Of a DNA stretch of 64,000 nucleotides, positions 50,482 through 62,319 are shown piece by piece; position 1 is the first letter of the stretch, and each line of letters starts with the position of its first letter. The notes under the pieces are model-generated. The model was given only the letters and a program-made list of their open reading frames with translations. It searched no databases and was not told the DNA's origin. The DNA comes from Rotaria sp. Silwood1. Its lineage: Eukaryota > Rotifera > Eurotatoria > Philodinida > Philodinidae. The DNA lies in assembly GCA_905250075.1 (NCBI GenBank), contig CAJNOP010000322.1, positions 129,457 through 193,456 of the forward strand. Reading direction: 5' to 3'. The position numbers were made by a program, and so were the translations under genes.

Positions 50482-52034
50482 TTCTTTCCACAACGGTCAC
50501 ATGTTTGATTATATTTTATCAATTTGTCTCTTATTTTCTTTTATTCGACAGTCTGATAAGTTATCAAGATCATCAACAGATTTTATATTTGGTTTTATTC
50601 ATATCTCGTTTTGTATTCATCATATTTGTTGTGATGAAGAAGCGATGATCACTCTGATGTGAAAAAAAAAATCAATAATGGCTATTGCTGGTGTACAACA
50701 CCATAGAAGACATGAGAAAAAAAAGAAAATCGATTTTTAACTGTAAAAAGATGAGATGATATCTTATTAAATGAAGCAGAAAAAATATAAAGATTTACAA
50801 TGATCGTAAATATTTTTTTGTTGAAGATTTATATGTTTCTTTTTAAATGTTAATAGATTATTCTTTGACGGTTTTATTCAGCATATTTTCAATAGAATAT
50901 TTGTGTTTATCAACATCATCATTACAAAAACTCTCTCCATAATTTAACTCAAGATGTTTACAACTTCAAAATCAAAATGATGAAGTTAGGTCTAAGCAGA
51001 TACACGTACGTATTCGTGGAGATAGTCGAAGGTTTAATAGTTGAAAACTTTAGACGGAAAGACTGATCTTTATAATAGCATAGCATTAGCGATATATCTA
51101 TGTACATTAATGACCAATGAGTCAATCTTTTTATTATTATTTTTTCTTTTTTGCTAATGCTCGTCATTGTCTGCCATTCCTGGTTGACAGTTACTATCGC
51201 ATCTTCCTCGTACGTATTTCAAGCTTGAAAGTTCAACTCAGCAGTGACTTCAACAAATTACAATCGACGTTCTCTGACTGCGTATTCTATCTCGATAATT
51301 TTTTGAAAAAATATATTCGTGATCAATTTTTAAATTTATTCTTTTCGTACACTTCGTCCTGCATCTCTTGTGGGTAAATATAGATGTTGTAGAAGAATTC
51401 AACGATACGTCAGATTAGTTGAAAATTGAGTGTTTTAACAAATTTAATTTTGGTGAGAAAATTAGAAAACTTTGTTATTGGATAAGTACGAAAGTCACAT
51501 TGATCGAAACTTGGTTTAATTTAAATCCTTTTGTTGCAAGCTGCAGTTTCTTAGGTAGTTTTCGCAGCAATGTAGTTCTAACTTTGATTAACATATCGTT
51601 CAAATAATCGAGATAGTTCTTACTTGCTCAATTCAGAACAAAGTCAAGTTAAATAGAAGCAAATCAAATGACTGATGCATTAGAAGGACATTTTCAAGAT
51701 TTTTATGAAAGACGGATTTTTCTATTTTGAAAATAAGAATACATGAATTTATGGTGTAAGAAATATAGCCTATCAAAAGTTATTTAAAGTAAAATATAGT
51801 AAATAAAACTTCCAAGTAAGTGTTCTCGATCATAATAAAATATGTAAAGATCTTTTTACGAATATTAATAGACAGAAATAACAAAGAGAATGTTTTTTTC
51901 CCAAATAAAAAAGTTTTCATTATATTGGTAGTATCTTAAACATATCACATGCTAATGTAGATATCATTCACAAATAATACATTAGCTCAAGAAAAATATT
52001 GTTAAGATAGGTACATCATCAACTCATTCAAGAA
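50482..52034. other. Intergenic region with no recognised gene
   Basis: AT-rich. Open stretches at 50958-51167 (-), 51117-51377 (+) and 51419-51607 (+) show no family motif. The N-terminal part of the neighbouring mariner transposase was looked for here and not found. Confidence 0.45.
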
Positions 52035-52625
52035 AAATGACAACGACATGTTGATATTTGCGTTGAACATTTACAAAGATTTAAAAATGATACATGGAAA
52101 CTGTATAATCTAATAGTTACAGGGAATGAAGTTTGAATTCTTCATTGCGAAATTAAATCAAAAGAACAATCTAACATATAGGTAGAGAAAGATGTAAGTT
52201 CTTCAATAGCAGTTAGACAACAATGCCCATTACTTTTCTTAACGACAAATGGACCATTACTTAGTCATTAATCAATATCATATATTATCGCAATTAATGC
52301 TTAAAAATTTTAGTCAAAAATTCACACAAAATAAGATCATAATGAACAACAGATAGCATCAAACTGCATGATGATAATATAAGATTACATATGATTGATA
52401 TTCTTTTTTGACGAAAAAGAAGAAATCTAAGCTATGGTTGGTCCACCATACTCACTTGATCTTACTCCTTCCGATTTAAATCTGTTTAGGTGCTTTAAAG
52501 TGAACTTGAGAAATATTCAAATGATAGCAGTTTAGCTGAATTATATAATCAAAGAGCTCAATGCAACACTTATGAATCGGAAAATATATTCGAGAAGTGA
52601 ATTCAAAGGATGAAGCTTTGTGGAT
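52035..52625 (+). mobile_element. Decayed mariner-family transposase
   Basis: A decayed mariner transposase read in order. HVDICVEHLQRFKNDTWKLY is followed by LIVTGNEV (family ...IVTGDE.W, with the first catalytic Asp replaced by Asn), ILHCEIKSKEQS (like Y.YDPE.KQQS), IKLHDDNIRLH (like LLHDNARPH), GPPYSLDLTPSDLNLF (the PPYSPDLAPSDYHLF signature with the third catalytic Asp) and EK-IQRMKLCG (like EKW..C). Several stops and at least one frame change interrupt it, and the N-terminal DNA-binding half was not found. It is an old inactive copy. A telomere-like palindrome begins at its 3' end. Confidence 0.85.
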
Positions 52626-52658
52626 GTGGAGAAAGAGAGGACACCCACATTCACATGC
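52618..52658. repeat. Telomere-like palindrome at the mariner relic end
   Basis: TTGTGGATGTGGAG, spacer AAAGAGAGG, then ACACCCACATTCACA. It lies directly after the last recognisable transposase codons. Confidence 0.6.
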
Positions 52659-55495
52659 AGTTCAGCATAGGATAACATCTCGTCTTCCGAAAAAGACCGT
52701 TCTCTGCTATTTGGCTCTCCACTAGCACACGAGTAAATAATAAACGCAGTTTTTTGTTTGTAAACCATGCCCTTATTTTGTCTTTTAATATCGTCAAAAA
52801 TGAAGAAGGTCAGAATGCATGCGATAGCCTTGAACTTGGATCAGTACATAGTAGTGTGCACACTTCGCCAGACTAGCGCCAGTTCTTTCAAATAATAGTA
52901 CAAAAGCTCGACAGTCTTATTCTCATAGCAAATTATCTTTTAGCATATCTTTATTTGTGCGACGCGTTTCATCAACGCAATGGCGACCATGTTTAACAAT
53001 GTGAACGCTGCTGACGCTTTTATCGTAAATTGAATCCCTGAGAAGAAGACGAAGGCTGTAGACAAGCTTTTAAGAAAAGCTATCACTACTTTAACGTTGG
53101 AAAATTTTCTATTCGAACAGAAAAGTAAAATTCTGACACAAAACTATGATAGAATTTGGTTCACTCATAACGTGAGTTCAAATCCATGTGAACCTTAAGA
53201 TTAAAAGTCATTTGAGATAGTATATGCTGATGGCTAATTTAATGAGTAGTGATTATTCTTCGAAAAAATAATATAAATAATACGTGAAAATAAATTATAT
53301 AGGATGCAATTATCGCGTAATACAAAGACTATTAAAACAAAATGAATGATTTAATTCTCTTTTTTTTTCTTTTTCACTGTGCCTTAGTTGATTATTGTTG
53401 CTAAAGAATTCCAATTAAGTGTTTCATATGTTTTTACTTAGAATATAATTCTTCATATTAATAAATACACGTGCAGTCATAAGACGTGAAAATGCTTTTT
53501 TTTTCTCCTTATCGTTCTTCCATTTTCCAACATACTAACTCGCTGTCAATCTCTTTCAAACCATCTATGCAAGCGGTATGTGAAGAAGGTAGCAAACAGA
53601 AAGAAAAATTACACTTCAGTGTGCACGTGGATATGTGAAAGCAAGGTTGCAAGTGGGTGTTGATTCAGTTGTGGCTATAAGTGTCTATATGAGCAATGAA
53701 TGTAGGTGTGTGTTATTCTCTTTTCATGCATAGCCAATGCGCAAACGCATATACACAAAAATTGACAGATTTTTTTATTCTTCTTGTTAATAGAAGGAAG
53801 AAACAAATGTGTCACGAAATTACTAAAAGATGATGATACAATCAATGAATTACATTCGTTCAAGCAATGTAAAGGGGTGTGTGTGTGCATGACTGTGTTT
53901 CTTTTGCTTCTTCTTCCGAAAAAACAATGAAGGAAACTTCCAACTTGTCATAGTATAAAAAAACATAACATTGCTTACTGAGTACACTTCATTGAATTAA
54001 TATATATTTTCAGCAGTTTTCTTAAAAAAGAGTAGCTGTAGGTGAATAATATATCCAAGCTCACACTTACATCCAAGTCTGACGATATATTATTAATTTG
54101 GATTATTTTTGATCATATTCTTCATGTTCCTAGATCAAAATCAATCAATAAACAAAATACAAAAGAAGAAAACAGTCAAGAGATATCCTAGTGCTGAAAA
54201 ACTTAATTTTCTTCAGATAATGATAATTAGTTCTTAATTTTGCTTTTCAAATTTACTTTAATGACAGCATAAATATTAACATTAAGTTTTATTAGTGTTT
54301 GTAAAAATAATACTTTACTTAAACAATATAAAATAGATGGAATAAATAATGTCTACACTTATTTAAGTATAAATTTTTATTTATTTCATTATATAAGACA
54401 GTTTATGTTTTTCTTTTTCTAAAAGGTTAGTGAATCCATATTTATAAAAATTAAATTATATTTAATAACTAAAATAAAACATTTGATAATCGAAACATAC
54501 ACATTCTTGCATTTTTCTTCAAACTTTTCATATCGTACAAATAAAATGAGTGTTAATTTTCAATATTTTCTTACAATAAACATTGAATCAAAACACCATA
54601 TATAGAAGATGCCAATAATACAAACTTATAGTACAACTTTTTTTTTCTAATTTATTTTATACTATTCGATTGAGCTTTTCAAGCTTATCACGAATATGCA
54701 GTTAAATTTTCAAAACTTGTCTTTCCCGTGTTAGAGAAACAAAAAATTCGAAAGATCTAAAACTTAAATTAAAAAGTGATGTTTAAAAAAACTTTGAAGG
54801 TTGACCATGTTCACTCAATATCTCGCAGTCTTGAATGTTCCAGTAAGAACTACTAACTTTGTGAAACTATCTAGCTTTTTTTATGTTAAGAGGTAGACAT
54901 TAGTTTCATATGCCATTCGATCCGTTATTATCCACAAAACAAACGTTTTTCGTATGGTCCTTCTTACGCCTTGTACAATGTCTTATTCTTCAATTTCTTT
55001 CAGACGACTTATACATCATACCTTTGTATTCCAAACCCTGAAAATACCGAAAAACAAAAAAAATCTATCTTATTTTAAGGGGAACCTACTTATGACTGGT
55101 AGCAACATGTGTGAATAAGATCTCGGCTGCCTTGTATAAATTTGCTTGAAAAATATTACGATATTGATAACCTAACCAGTATCTGGAAGAATCATCAAAA
55201 GTAATTAATACAGTAACATCTTATATTCGAGTCGATTTGAACCCTGTTTGGTTAAAATGTGATGAAAATTATTGATCACGTTTGATATTTTTCTTTCCAA
55301 TGACTTTTGTACCTTTTCTTGGACGAATTACAGACAATTTTTATTTATTTTTCTTAAACACAATCTGTTTCTATTTCTCATTATTTTAAGAAACTAAGAG
55401 ATTTAATAAATATTCAGAAACAAACAATTATTTGTGAAACAAATGAATAAATATATCTTCCACATCATCTTTATTACTACAGAAAAAGACTAAAA
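52626..55495. other. Intergenic region with no recognised gene
   Basis: Nothing coding is recognised. G-rich telomere-like tracts lie at 53619-53712 and 53875-53900. 54-55.4 kb is very AT-rich. A tRNA B-box-like word near 53170 (GAGTTCAAATCC) lacks the rest of a tRNA. Confidence 0.5.
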
Positions 55496-58400
55496 TTACG
55501 GTTGTGTTACATCAAATAATGAAGTAATACGAACATCAAAGTTAACATTGTCAAAGTTTGTAATTGGTGTCCATGAATGAAACCTTATAATTCTCATTGG
55601 TTCAAACATATGAAATCCATTGCGAGAAAAATATCCACTAAAATTCGATGATACATCAAGCCAAACAAATAAAGCTGGCCGTGTAGCTGTGATTGTGATA
55701 CGAATATCTGTTGGTGTTAGTTGTTGAATACTTTGAATATGAAGATTTGGTTGAATAAGTTCATAATTTTTTGGTTGTGTCAAAAATAATGTTTGTCCAA
55801 TTTCTTCTTGACTACTGTTAAAACGACAATGAAGAAGACATTGACTACTATTGAAACAACCAGCACGTCTCATTATTGTTGAATATGGAAGATCAGTAAC
55901 ATGTTGAACAGCAGGTGCATTAAATGAGATATCAAATGCAAATGGTAATCGAATCGAAAATGTATCTAATGACAGAAATGAACAATTTAAATGACCAGTT
56001 GTACCATTGAAAAGCTCATTAATAACATATAATGAAATTTGAGCATTTTCATCTGTTACATTCGCTAGATAAGGTGTAAGAATAGCTAATGGATAAACAG
56101 GTTCATACATATGCTGAACATAATAGTGACCCATTTTCCATTTTAATCCATATTCAATTGTTGACGAAGTTGGTGCTTGCCAAATATCATTGATTTGCCA
56201 ATACATAAGACCCATGGTGTGACTAAACGGAAGAAAAGATTTTTTTTTAAATATTTTAATGAAGTCTTAGTTGTGAAAGAGTTAGTATTGAAAAGTGATT
56301 TACCCTTGACTTGTTTTTGGATCAATCATATCAACTGATGAATGAATTCGACACCAATCACTAATACTTTTTAATGTCATTGCTTGATTTATTTGACTTA
56401 AATAAATCATTTGAGTAAAGTTTTTCAATGAATCATTTGTCACCGGTAATGGTAAATTACTTTTAATTTGAGCCCTCAAAAAAGAAATAAAGTATCTTTG
56501 GGAATAAAAGGATGAAAAATTACAATTAACATACTGCATGTTATTGATTTTGTTATCATGTTTTCGATGTTCAAAAAAAGGACTCTCATACTGTAAATCA
56601 GCGACATTTTGTGTAACTTGACGCCATGTATCAAGACTCGGCAATGAATTCATACCCGTTTCAGACAAAAAACGTGTTATGGGATATGTTGTCGGATTCC
56701 AGGAATCATTATTAAAACCATAAAAATGAACATCTCCTTAAAAGAAAAATCTTTAGAAATCTTACATACAAGATCTCATGTCGATAAACTTACCATATAG
56801 TGGATCTTGAGGATTTGTTGCAATATAATCTTCACTAATTGATTCTAGTCCGTTAGAAGGTGATGATGTTATAAATGGTCGATTATTACCTTTATCAACC
56901 TCCTTCACAGAGTTCATTACCGTATTAACATATAACTTTCGATAATCATCTTTTGTTTTCGGTATTTTTTCTGTTGGTACACGATACCAATTTTGTGCAA
57001 CAGCTTGTTCATTTTCATTATTTCCTGACCAAAGAACAATCGATGCATGTGATTGAAGTCGTTTTACTTGATAAATTACTTCCTGATGAATATTAGTTAG
57101 AAATAGTTCATCAACTGGATATCTGACAATAAAAGATAATCAAGGAAAAGATTACGATGTGTTTTACTTACAAACTACAAGCAAACATGAAATCATGCCA
57201 AAGCATAATACCTAAACGATCAGCTATTTCATAGAATGAATCACGTTCATATATACCACCACCCCAAACACGTAACATATTCATATTAGCTAACTGAGTT
57301 GAACGAAGTAAACGTTCAAGTCTTCCATCAGTTACACGTTCTTGAAATGCATCTGGTGGTACCCAATTACTTCCTTTAATATAAATTGGATGACCATTAA
57401 TAACAAAATAAAATGATGTTCCATTAATAGTTGAACCATAACTATGTTGAGCAAGTTCAACTACTCGAAAACCTATCAAACGTGATCCAAGTAATTGACC
57501 TTGGTTATATACAGATAGTGTATATAATGGTTGATCACCATACCCATTGGGCCACCAAAGTTGAATATTTTCATTAGGAATCAATAATGACACTGATATA
57601 TTATGATTAAATGTGATATTAGATTGAAATGTAAATGAAGTATTTTCTAATACAAATTTTAATTGACTCATAAATGGATCATTGGTACTACTCAATAAAA
57701 CATCAACTTGCCATTGATTGATGGATGTTTGATAAGACGCAACATTGACACTCTCAAGTTGAATCGATATAGTGGCATTATTCGTAGCTTCGAGATAGAG
57801 ATTACCTGTAATACCAATTGGAGCAAATGCTGGAGCCTATAAAAAAGAATTATGTAGTGGAACGTATCTATCTAAAACCATCTATTTTCTAGGAATTGCT
57901 ATTTAAAAATTAAAATCATGACCTTATCAACTCAAATTACCAAACTTTAGCAATATCTTAAACAGGTCTTAATATCATTTAAGAAAATGTTCTCTAAAAT
58001 CAATATTTGTTCCAACAATTGAAGTATAAAAAATTGTTGTTAGTTCATTATAATCTCACCCAATCCCAACTGAATGAACACGGTTCTTTTCGAATAAATT
58101 GAACATGACATTCACCATATTGCATATCAGGTGGACAATCTGGTGGAACACTATCATTATATGCTTGAGCTTGATTTAATGCATACACCACTGGTGATTC
58201 AAAATCAATTCGAAGTTCATTATTAGGTTGCAAACAGGTTTTCATCACATTAAATGTGTAGGCTATAAACATACTATTTGTTTGACCAATCAAACATTCA
58301 TTTAATCTTATATTAGCAACTGTATCGATCTGATCAAAATGAAGTGTATATCTTGTCAATGTAAGGAAATCTTCTGTCAATGAAAAATTCTTTCTAAATG

Positions 58401-58638
58401 TCCACGGAGTGTGAATTAAGTTGCGTAGATTAACATCATTATAACCCCAATAAGGTTCTGTGATTTGATTAGCAGTAAGAAGAATAGTATGAATAGTACC
58501 AGGTATTCGACCTTGCGCAAAATAAGATTCATTATTATTTATTGTCCAATCATTACCAGTTAATGGAACAATAGCACCACTGGATGAACCAAAGAAAAGA
58601 AGAAAAAGTAAAAATGTAGAAGACAATTGTTGACGCAT
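55496..58638 (-). CDS. MANBA: Beta-mannosidase, GH2 (5 exons)
   Basis: Exons 58638-58060, 57836-57172, 57122-56794, 56736-56304 and 56222-55496 join in frame to 910 residues (human beta-mannosidase is about 880). Introns are 223, 49, 57, 67 and 81 nt minus the order of exons, that is four GT-AG introns of 223, 49, 57 and 81 nt. An N-terminal signal peptide (LSSTFLLFLLFFGSSSGA) directs it to the lysosome or outside. It has the GH2 layout: sugar-binding jelly-roll (WTFRKNF, ...SFSWDWAPAF), immunoglobulin-like domain (LWWPNGYG), then a TIM barrel with FYIKG-type strand, LRVWGGGIYE, WHDFMFAC, acid/base Glu451 in WSGNNENE, GDVHFYG, nucleophile Glu550 in LSETGMNS, and MYWQINDIWQAPTSSTIEYG. It removes terminal beta-mannose from N-glycan remnants or dietary mannans. 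All key residues are present. Confidence 0.96.
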
Positions 58639-59654
58639 AAGATATTTATTTCAATTATGACTCGAGTGAAATACTCTCATTCAGTGATCAACTGAAAAAC
58701 AGTTAATATTAGAATCTTAATTAATATATTTCTTATTCTTATGAAAATAGCAAAATAAAAGTATTCAACTTGTGTATCTTTCACACTATCTCACCAACTC
58801 CAAAAATTTAATACTTATCTTTGTCTAACGTTCTTGTATTTTTCTGTTTTCTTTAGGTTTGTCACACGGTATGATAATGTATGAAGGTTTACCTATGGCA
58901 ACCTTTCAAAGAGACGCATCGTTATCGTTTTCTCTTATTACAAAAAAAGTACTTTACCTCGTATAAAATTTGACTAATATGATTGAATTCGCTCAGAATT
59001 ACTACGCTCTACGGATGCTAATGGATAGCTTGAACAATCAACACCGCTATTTGAATCTGAGCTATTTTTAAGGTACTTTAAGATATCATATCTTCTAATA
59101 TATTATTAGGAGACTCTTAGGTAGGATCTTAGTCAAATTTCATTTGAACATTACCAATTCTACAAGTATAGCATAAAATTAACAATTGTATTGTTTTTCG
59201 TTCTTTTAGGATCTGATTCGAGAATTCTTTGGAACCAAATGTTTTTCATACATATTCCCTAAAATTTGTTATATACGATTCTTCATGTTGAGTATTCTTT
59301 ATATATTGCGTTATGCTTTCGATTCTATCATTTCATTCGACAAAACAATAGTAAAATACTAAAGGTTTTTTTTTCCATTCTTCTCTCATCTGAAAACGAA
59401 GAAATGTTAAAGAAATTGAGAGCATCATTTATTATTTGTGATTAGTCACAATGATGCACTACTATGATATCTATGAAATCCTCCCATCAGCTCACATTCT
59501 CAAGAAAGAATCAGATAATACTCCTTATATTATGATTTGTAAGGTCAGAGAGATCATAGGTCATTTCACCTGCTATATGATCATTGCATGCATATCTTTT
59601 CCCTCTTTTGTTTTCTTTCAATATATTGTCTTTGAAGAACCTTCTTGTTGGCCG
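58639..59654. other. Region upstream of beta-mannosidase
   Basis: On the minus strand an acceptor TGTTTTTCAG lies about 50 nt before the start codon, suggesting a 5' UTR intron or trans-splicing. The open stretch at 59451-59690 (+) has no motif. No other feature was recognised. Confidence 0.45.
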
Positions 59655-60363
59655 GTGTGGCTGTCACTCTTTATGTGCTTGTGCACGTGAGAGTGTGCCT
59701 ACTGTTTCTCACACCCACACTATATTTTTTATATTTAAACATCCTATTGATAACAGTAGATTTCATATTACCCTTCGGAAACTTCATGTAATAATCTAGA
59801 ATATTTTTTTTTCTTCGTCATTTATTTTTTTGAATAATTACAATCAAACAAATATCTCATGAAGGTCAAGAAACCAAATATAATTTGTTAGGAACATAAA
59901 AATAAAAGTAAGAGAAAATAAAACGAATAATTTTTAAAAAAATGAAAATGCCCCCGGTGAGGCTCGAACTCACGACATCCGCATTGCTCCGATACTGTGT
60001 ATAAGTACGGCGCTCTAATCCAACTGAGCTACGGGGGCTATCAACAAGTGAAAATTCATCAATAGACATTCACAACATCTATTTATCATAGTCTTCATGT
60101 ATGAAAATTTACAAACTAACTTAGTAAAACTTTTTAGACCAATCCCTGTGGGGTTAAAATATAGAATTCGCAAATGTTCTAGAGTGTCATTATACTAATA
60201 CAAAATATGTCAAGTGAAAAATCTATCATAGACTACTAGTTTTATTCTAATAAAAACGATCACCAAAGTGAAGATTTGTCTTATTTATTTTTGTATGTCG
60301 AACAGATCTTTTTTCTTTTTGCGCGCCCTCTATTTTTTGTTTATGTTGTTACTATTCGCTAGG
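59655..60363 (-). repeat. Right arm of the 0.7-kb inverted duplication
   Basis: Inverse copy of 49775-50481, including the tRNA, its flanks, the T-rich 3' region and the terminal GTGTGGGTGTGAG tract. The two arms enclose about 9.2 kb with the mariner relic and the beta-mannosidase gene. The tRNA copies are identical, while the flanks have diverged. Confidence 0.85.
59949..60038 (-). tRNA. tRNA-Ile(UAU) with intron, second copy
   Basis: Identical over 90 nt, including the intron, to the copy at 50094-50183, in opposite orientation. All stems pair, the anticodon is UAU, and a T-run follows on the minus strand. Identity of the intron while the flanks differ points to recent conversion or to selection on the precursor. 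Confidence 0.95.
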
Positions 60364-61017
60364 TATTTTTGTTTTTTTTAATTAACATTATTATTATTCT
60401 AAGCATTAAATTGAATGACAAATAAATTTGTTGTACGTATTCATCAAATCTCCAGCAGACTCTAGGTGTAACTTTAAAACGACTGACAGATACGTCAAAA
60501 CCCACAAAAGAAATGCCGATTTAAGAAATCATTGATTCTCGAAATTCAGAAACCATAAATTTTCGTATTGCAAAGTGATTCTTTCAAGAATGATAAAATG
60601 TTGAGATCATGAAAGCAAAAACAGTCACAATCAACAAATTATGAGTTCTTGCAATCTAGAAATCATGTAGAGTACAGATATTGATGTAGGCTGACAGAAA
60701 AAAAACGCCTAGTTTTTTAGAAGTCCTAAATGAAAATTCTGGCTCTGTTAGATTGCAAAACAATCTCCTTCGAGAAAAATGCGAAGCAAAATTTTGTCTA
60801 GGAACCCAAGCTACTTTTCTTTTATTAATACTACAAAGAAAACAAATCGATCGTAGCGAATCGAATGAATACATGTGTGTACTTATGCAGAGAGCGTGTG
60901 GGTATGGGAAGTGAGTCAGCTCGTCAGCACCTGTGATATACACCGACCTTCATACGTACACCAACTTCTCACGTCGATGTTCATAGCCTAATCTACATCA
61001 GTACCCACACCCAAACT
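60364..61017. other. Spacer with telomere-like palindrome
   Basis: No gene recognised. A G-rich GTGTGGGTATGGG tract (60897-60909) is matched about 90 nt later by GTACCCACACCCAAAC (about 61001-61016). The minus-strand open stretch at 60656-60943 lacks motifs. Confidence 0.5.
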
Positions 61018-61629
61018 CTACCAATCACACACATGCAAAGAACCACAGCTACCCCTATATCCACACCAAATCACCAAGTATTCAGCATAAGCTTGATCAC
61101 CATCTGTGATCGAGTCGAAGCCATCAGATAGCACTTTCAGAGAACTATTACTATAGGCTGATTTACCAACGAGAACCTTTGTATAAAGCACATGGCATAG
61201 GTCGCTAGTTGGGTTTGCTGTATGCTGTGCCTGTAGTAATAAGAAGATCATACTAGAGCATCGAACAATACAATTCATCTACTCACCATTTACACCGGCA
61301 AACGACCGAGTACAACACGAATATGTGGTCATACCAGCCGCGGCTATTGCACATCCATCAAACAGGCCTTGTTCGGAACTACCGAGCTTATAAAACTTCT
61401 TATGACACAGGTATGCTGTATGCTACCGTTGATTTTGAATTCAATCGATTCGACAAATAGTTTTATACATTTCTTGCATGGTTACATTGAAGTTACGCAA
61501 AACTTTCTGATATTTATTTCCATGACTATCCAGCTGGAAACAGCGAACATTGTCAGATTGTAACTCCCTATGGGTTGCTGTCGAAAAAGCGTTACGAATA
61601 ACTTTCATTTGACGTTGATGATCTGAACT
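61018..61629 (-). pseudogene. Decayed PARP catalytic domain
   Basis: Minus-strand pieces 61629-61287 and 61230-61018, separated by a 56-nt GT-AG intron, read as a macro-PARP (PARP14-like) catalytic domain. FNVTMQEMYKTICRI and IQNQR match the TM...Y..I.KIERIQN.RW segment; EQGLFDGCAIAAAG and RSFAGVNG match EQ.LFHGC...FNRSFAG.N; LYTKVLVGKSAYSNSSLKV, GFDSITDG and DQAYAEYLVIW match the C-terminal strands. Two stops interrupt the first piece (at ERIQ and QRW), the triad His of HG is Asp, the YGxGxYFA segment is absent, and the second piece is out of frame with the first. The catalytic part is therefore dead. It lies 60 nt downstream of a macro-domain frame on the same strand, the order found in macro-PARPs. 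Confidence 0.8.
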
Positions 61630-61688
61630 CTACATCAAAGAACAATAGCTTACTTTTGAATGAGTAAGAAAATATAGATTTATCTGCA

Positions 61689-62319
61689 TCAGTCGACACT
61701 TTTCTTCGTTGAATCAAGATCGCTTGCGTGTTTTTGAATTTCCAGAATAATTTCCTCGGCTATCATAGATGGACCCCACATCAATCCGCCGCAAGTAACA
61801 ACCGAGACCGCTACAGAATGGTAGCGATTTTTAATGACTTGTTTGATAACAGTATGCACAAATCTATTAATGTTTTTCCACTGAGCTGCTGAATCATTTG
61901 CATCGATTTTGCATGGAAGAAAAAAAAAAATTCTTTGGAAAAGTAGTCTTCCATTGACAGTTTCTATTCCTGTGGCAGAGTGTTTGACTGTCGCATTGTA
62001 GGCATCTTTCACCGAAGATCCAGCTTTTTCAAGAATTTCATCGAGAAAATAATTTGACGTTGTACTCACAACAATCATGTCAACTGATTGGGTCGTTAAG
62101 TCACTTTGTCGAATGTCAATATACATTGCTGACGGTGTGCTCGAATTGTTTCCTTCATTAGAATAGGTGCATGGTGGTGTTAATTTCTTCTCAAACGACT
62201 TGATTTGAGTTTTTACATGACATTCATATTCTTTGCCTATCTGTTCAAAACGACAACATTTGTTTGATCGATTGTGAATGTCACAGGTGCACAAGCCGCA
62301 TCCATTTGCTATGGTTTTT
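61689..62319 (-). CDS. Macro-domain (ADP-ribose-binding) exon, probably part of a decayed macro-PARP gene
   Basis: Open from an acceptor CTTTCAG (exon start 62319, needing 2 nt from a missing upstream exon) to a stop at 61689, about 209 residues. The N-terminal third is Cys-rich (GCGLCTCDIHNRSNKCC) and helical, possibly the tail of a zinc-binding module. Then comes a macro domain: YIDIRQSDLTTQSVDMIVV (like V..GDI....VDAIVN), VNGRLLFQRIFFF, INRFVHTVIKQVI, and YHSVAVSVVTCGGLMWGPSM (like SIAFPAISTG..G.P). The usual NAAN is replaced by STTSN and the Gly loop is altered, so ADP-ribose binding is doubtful. No upstream exon with an ATG was found. The adjacent PARP catalytic part is broken, so this frame is either a surviving fragment or a truncated gene. 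Confidence 0.6.

Noticed and set aside
53160-53190. tRNA B-box-like word GAGTTCAAATCC
   Set aside because: No acceptor or anticodon stem; it is an isolated match.
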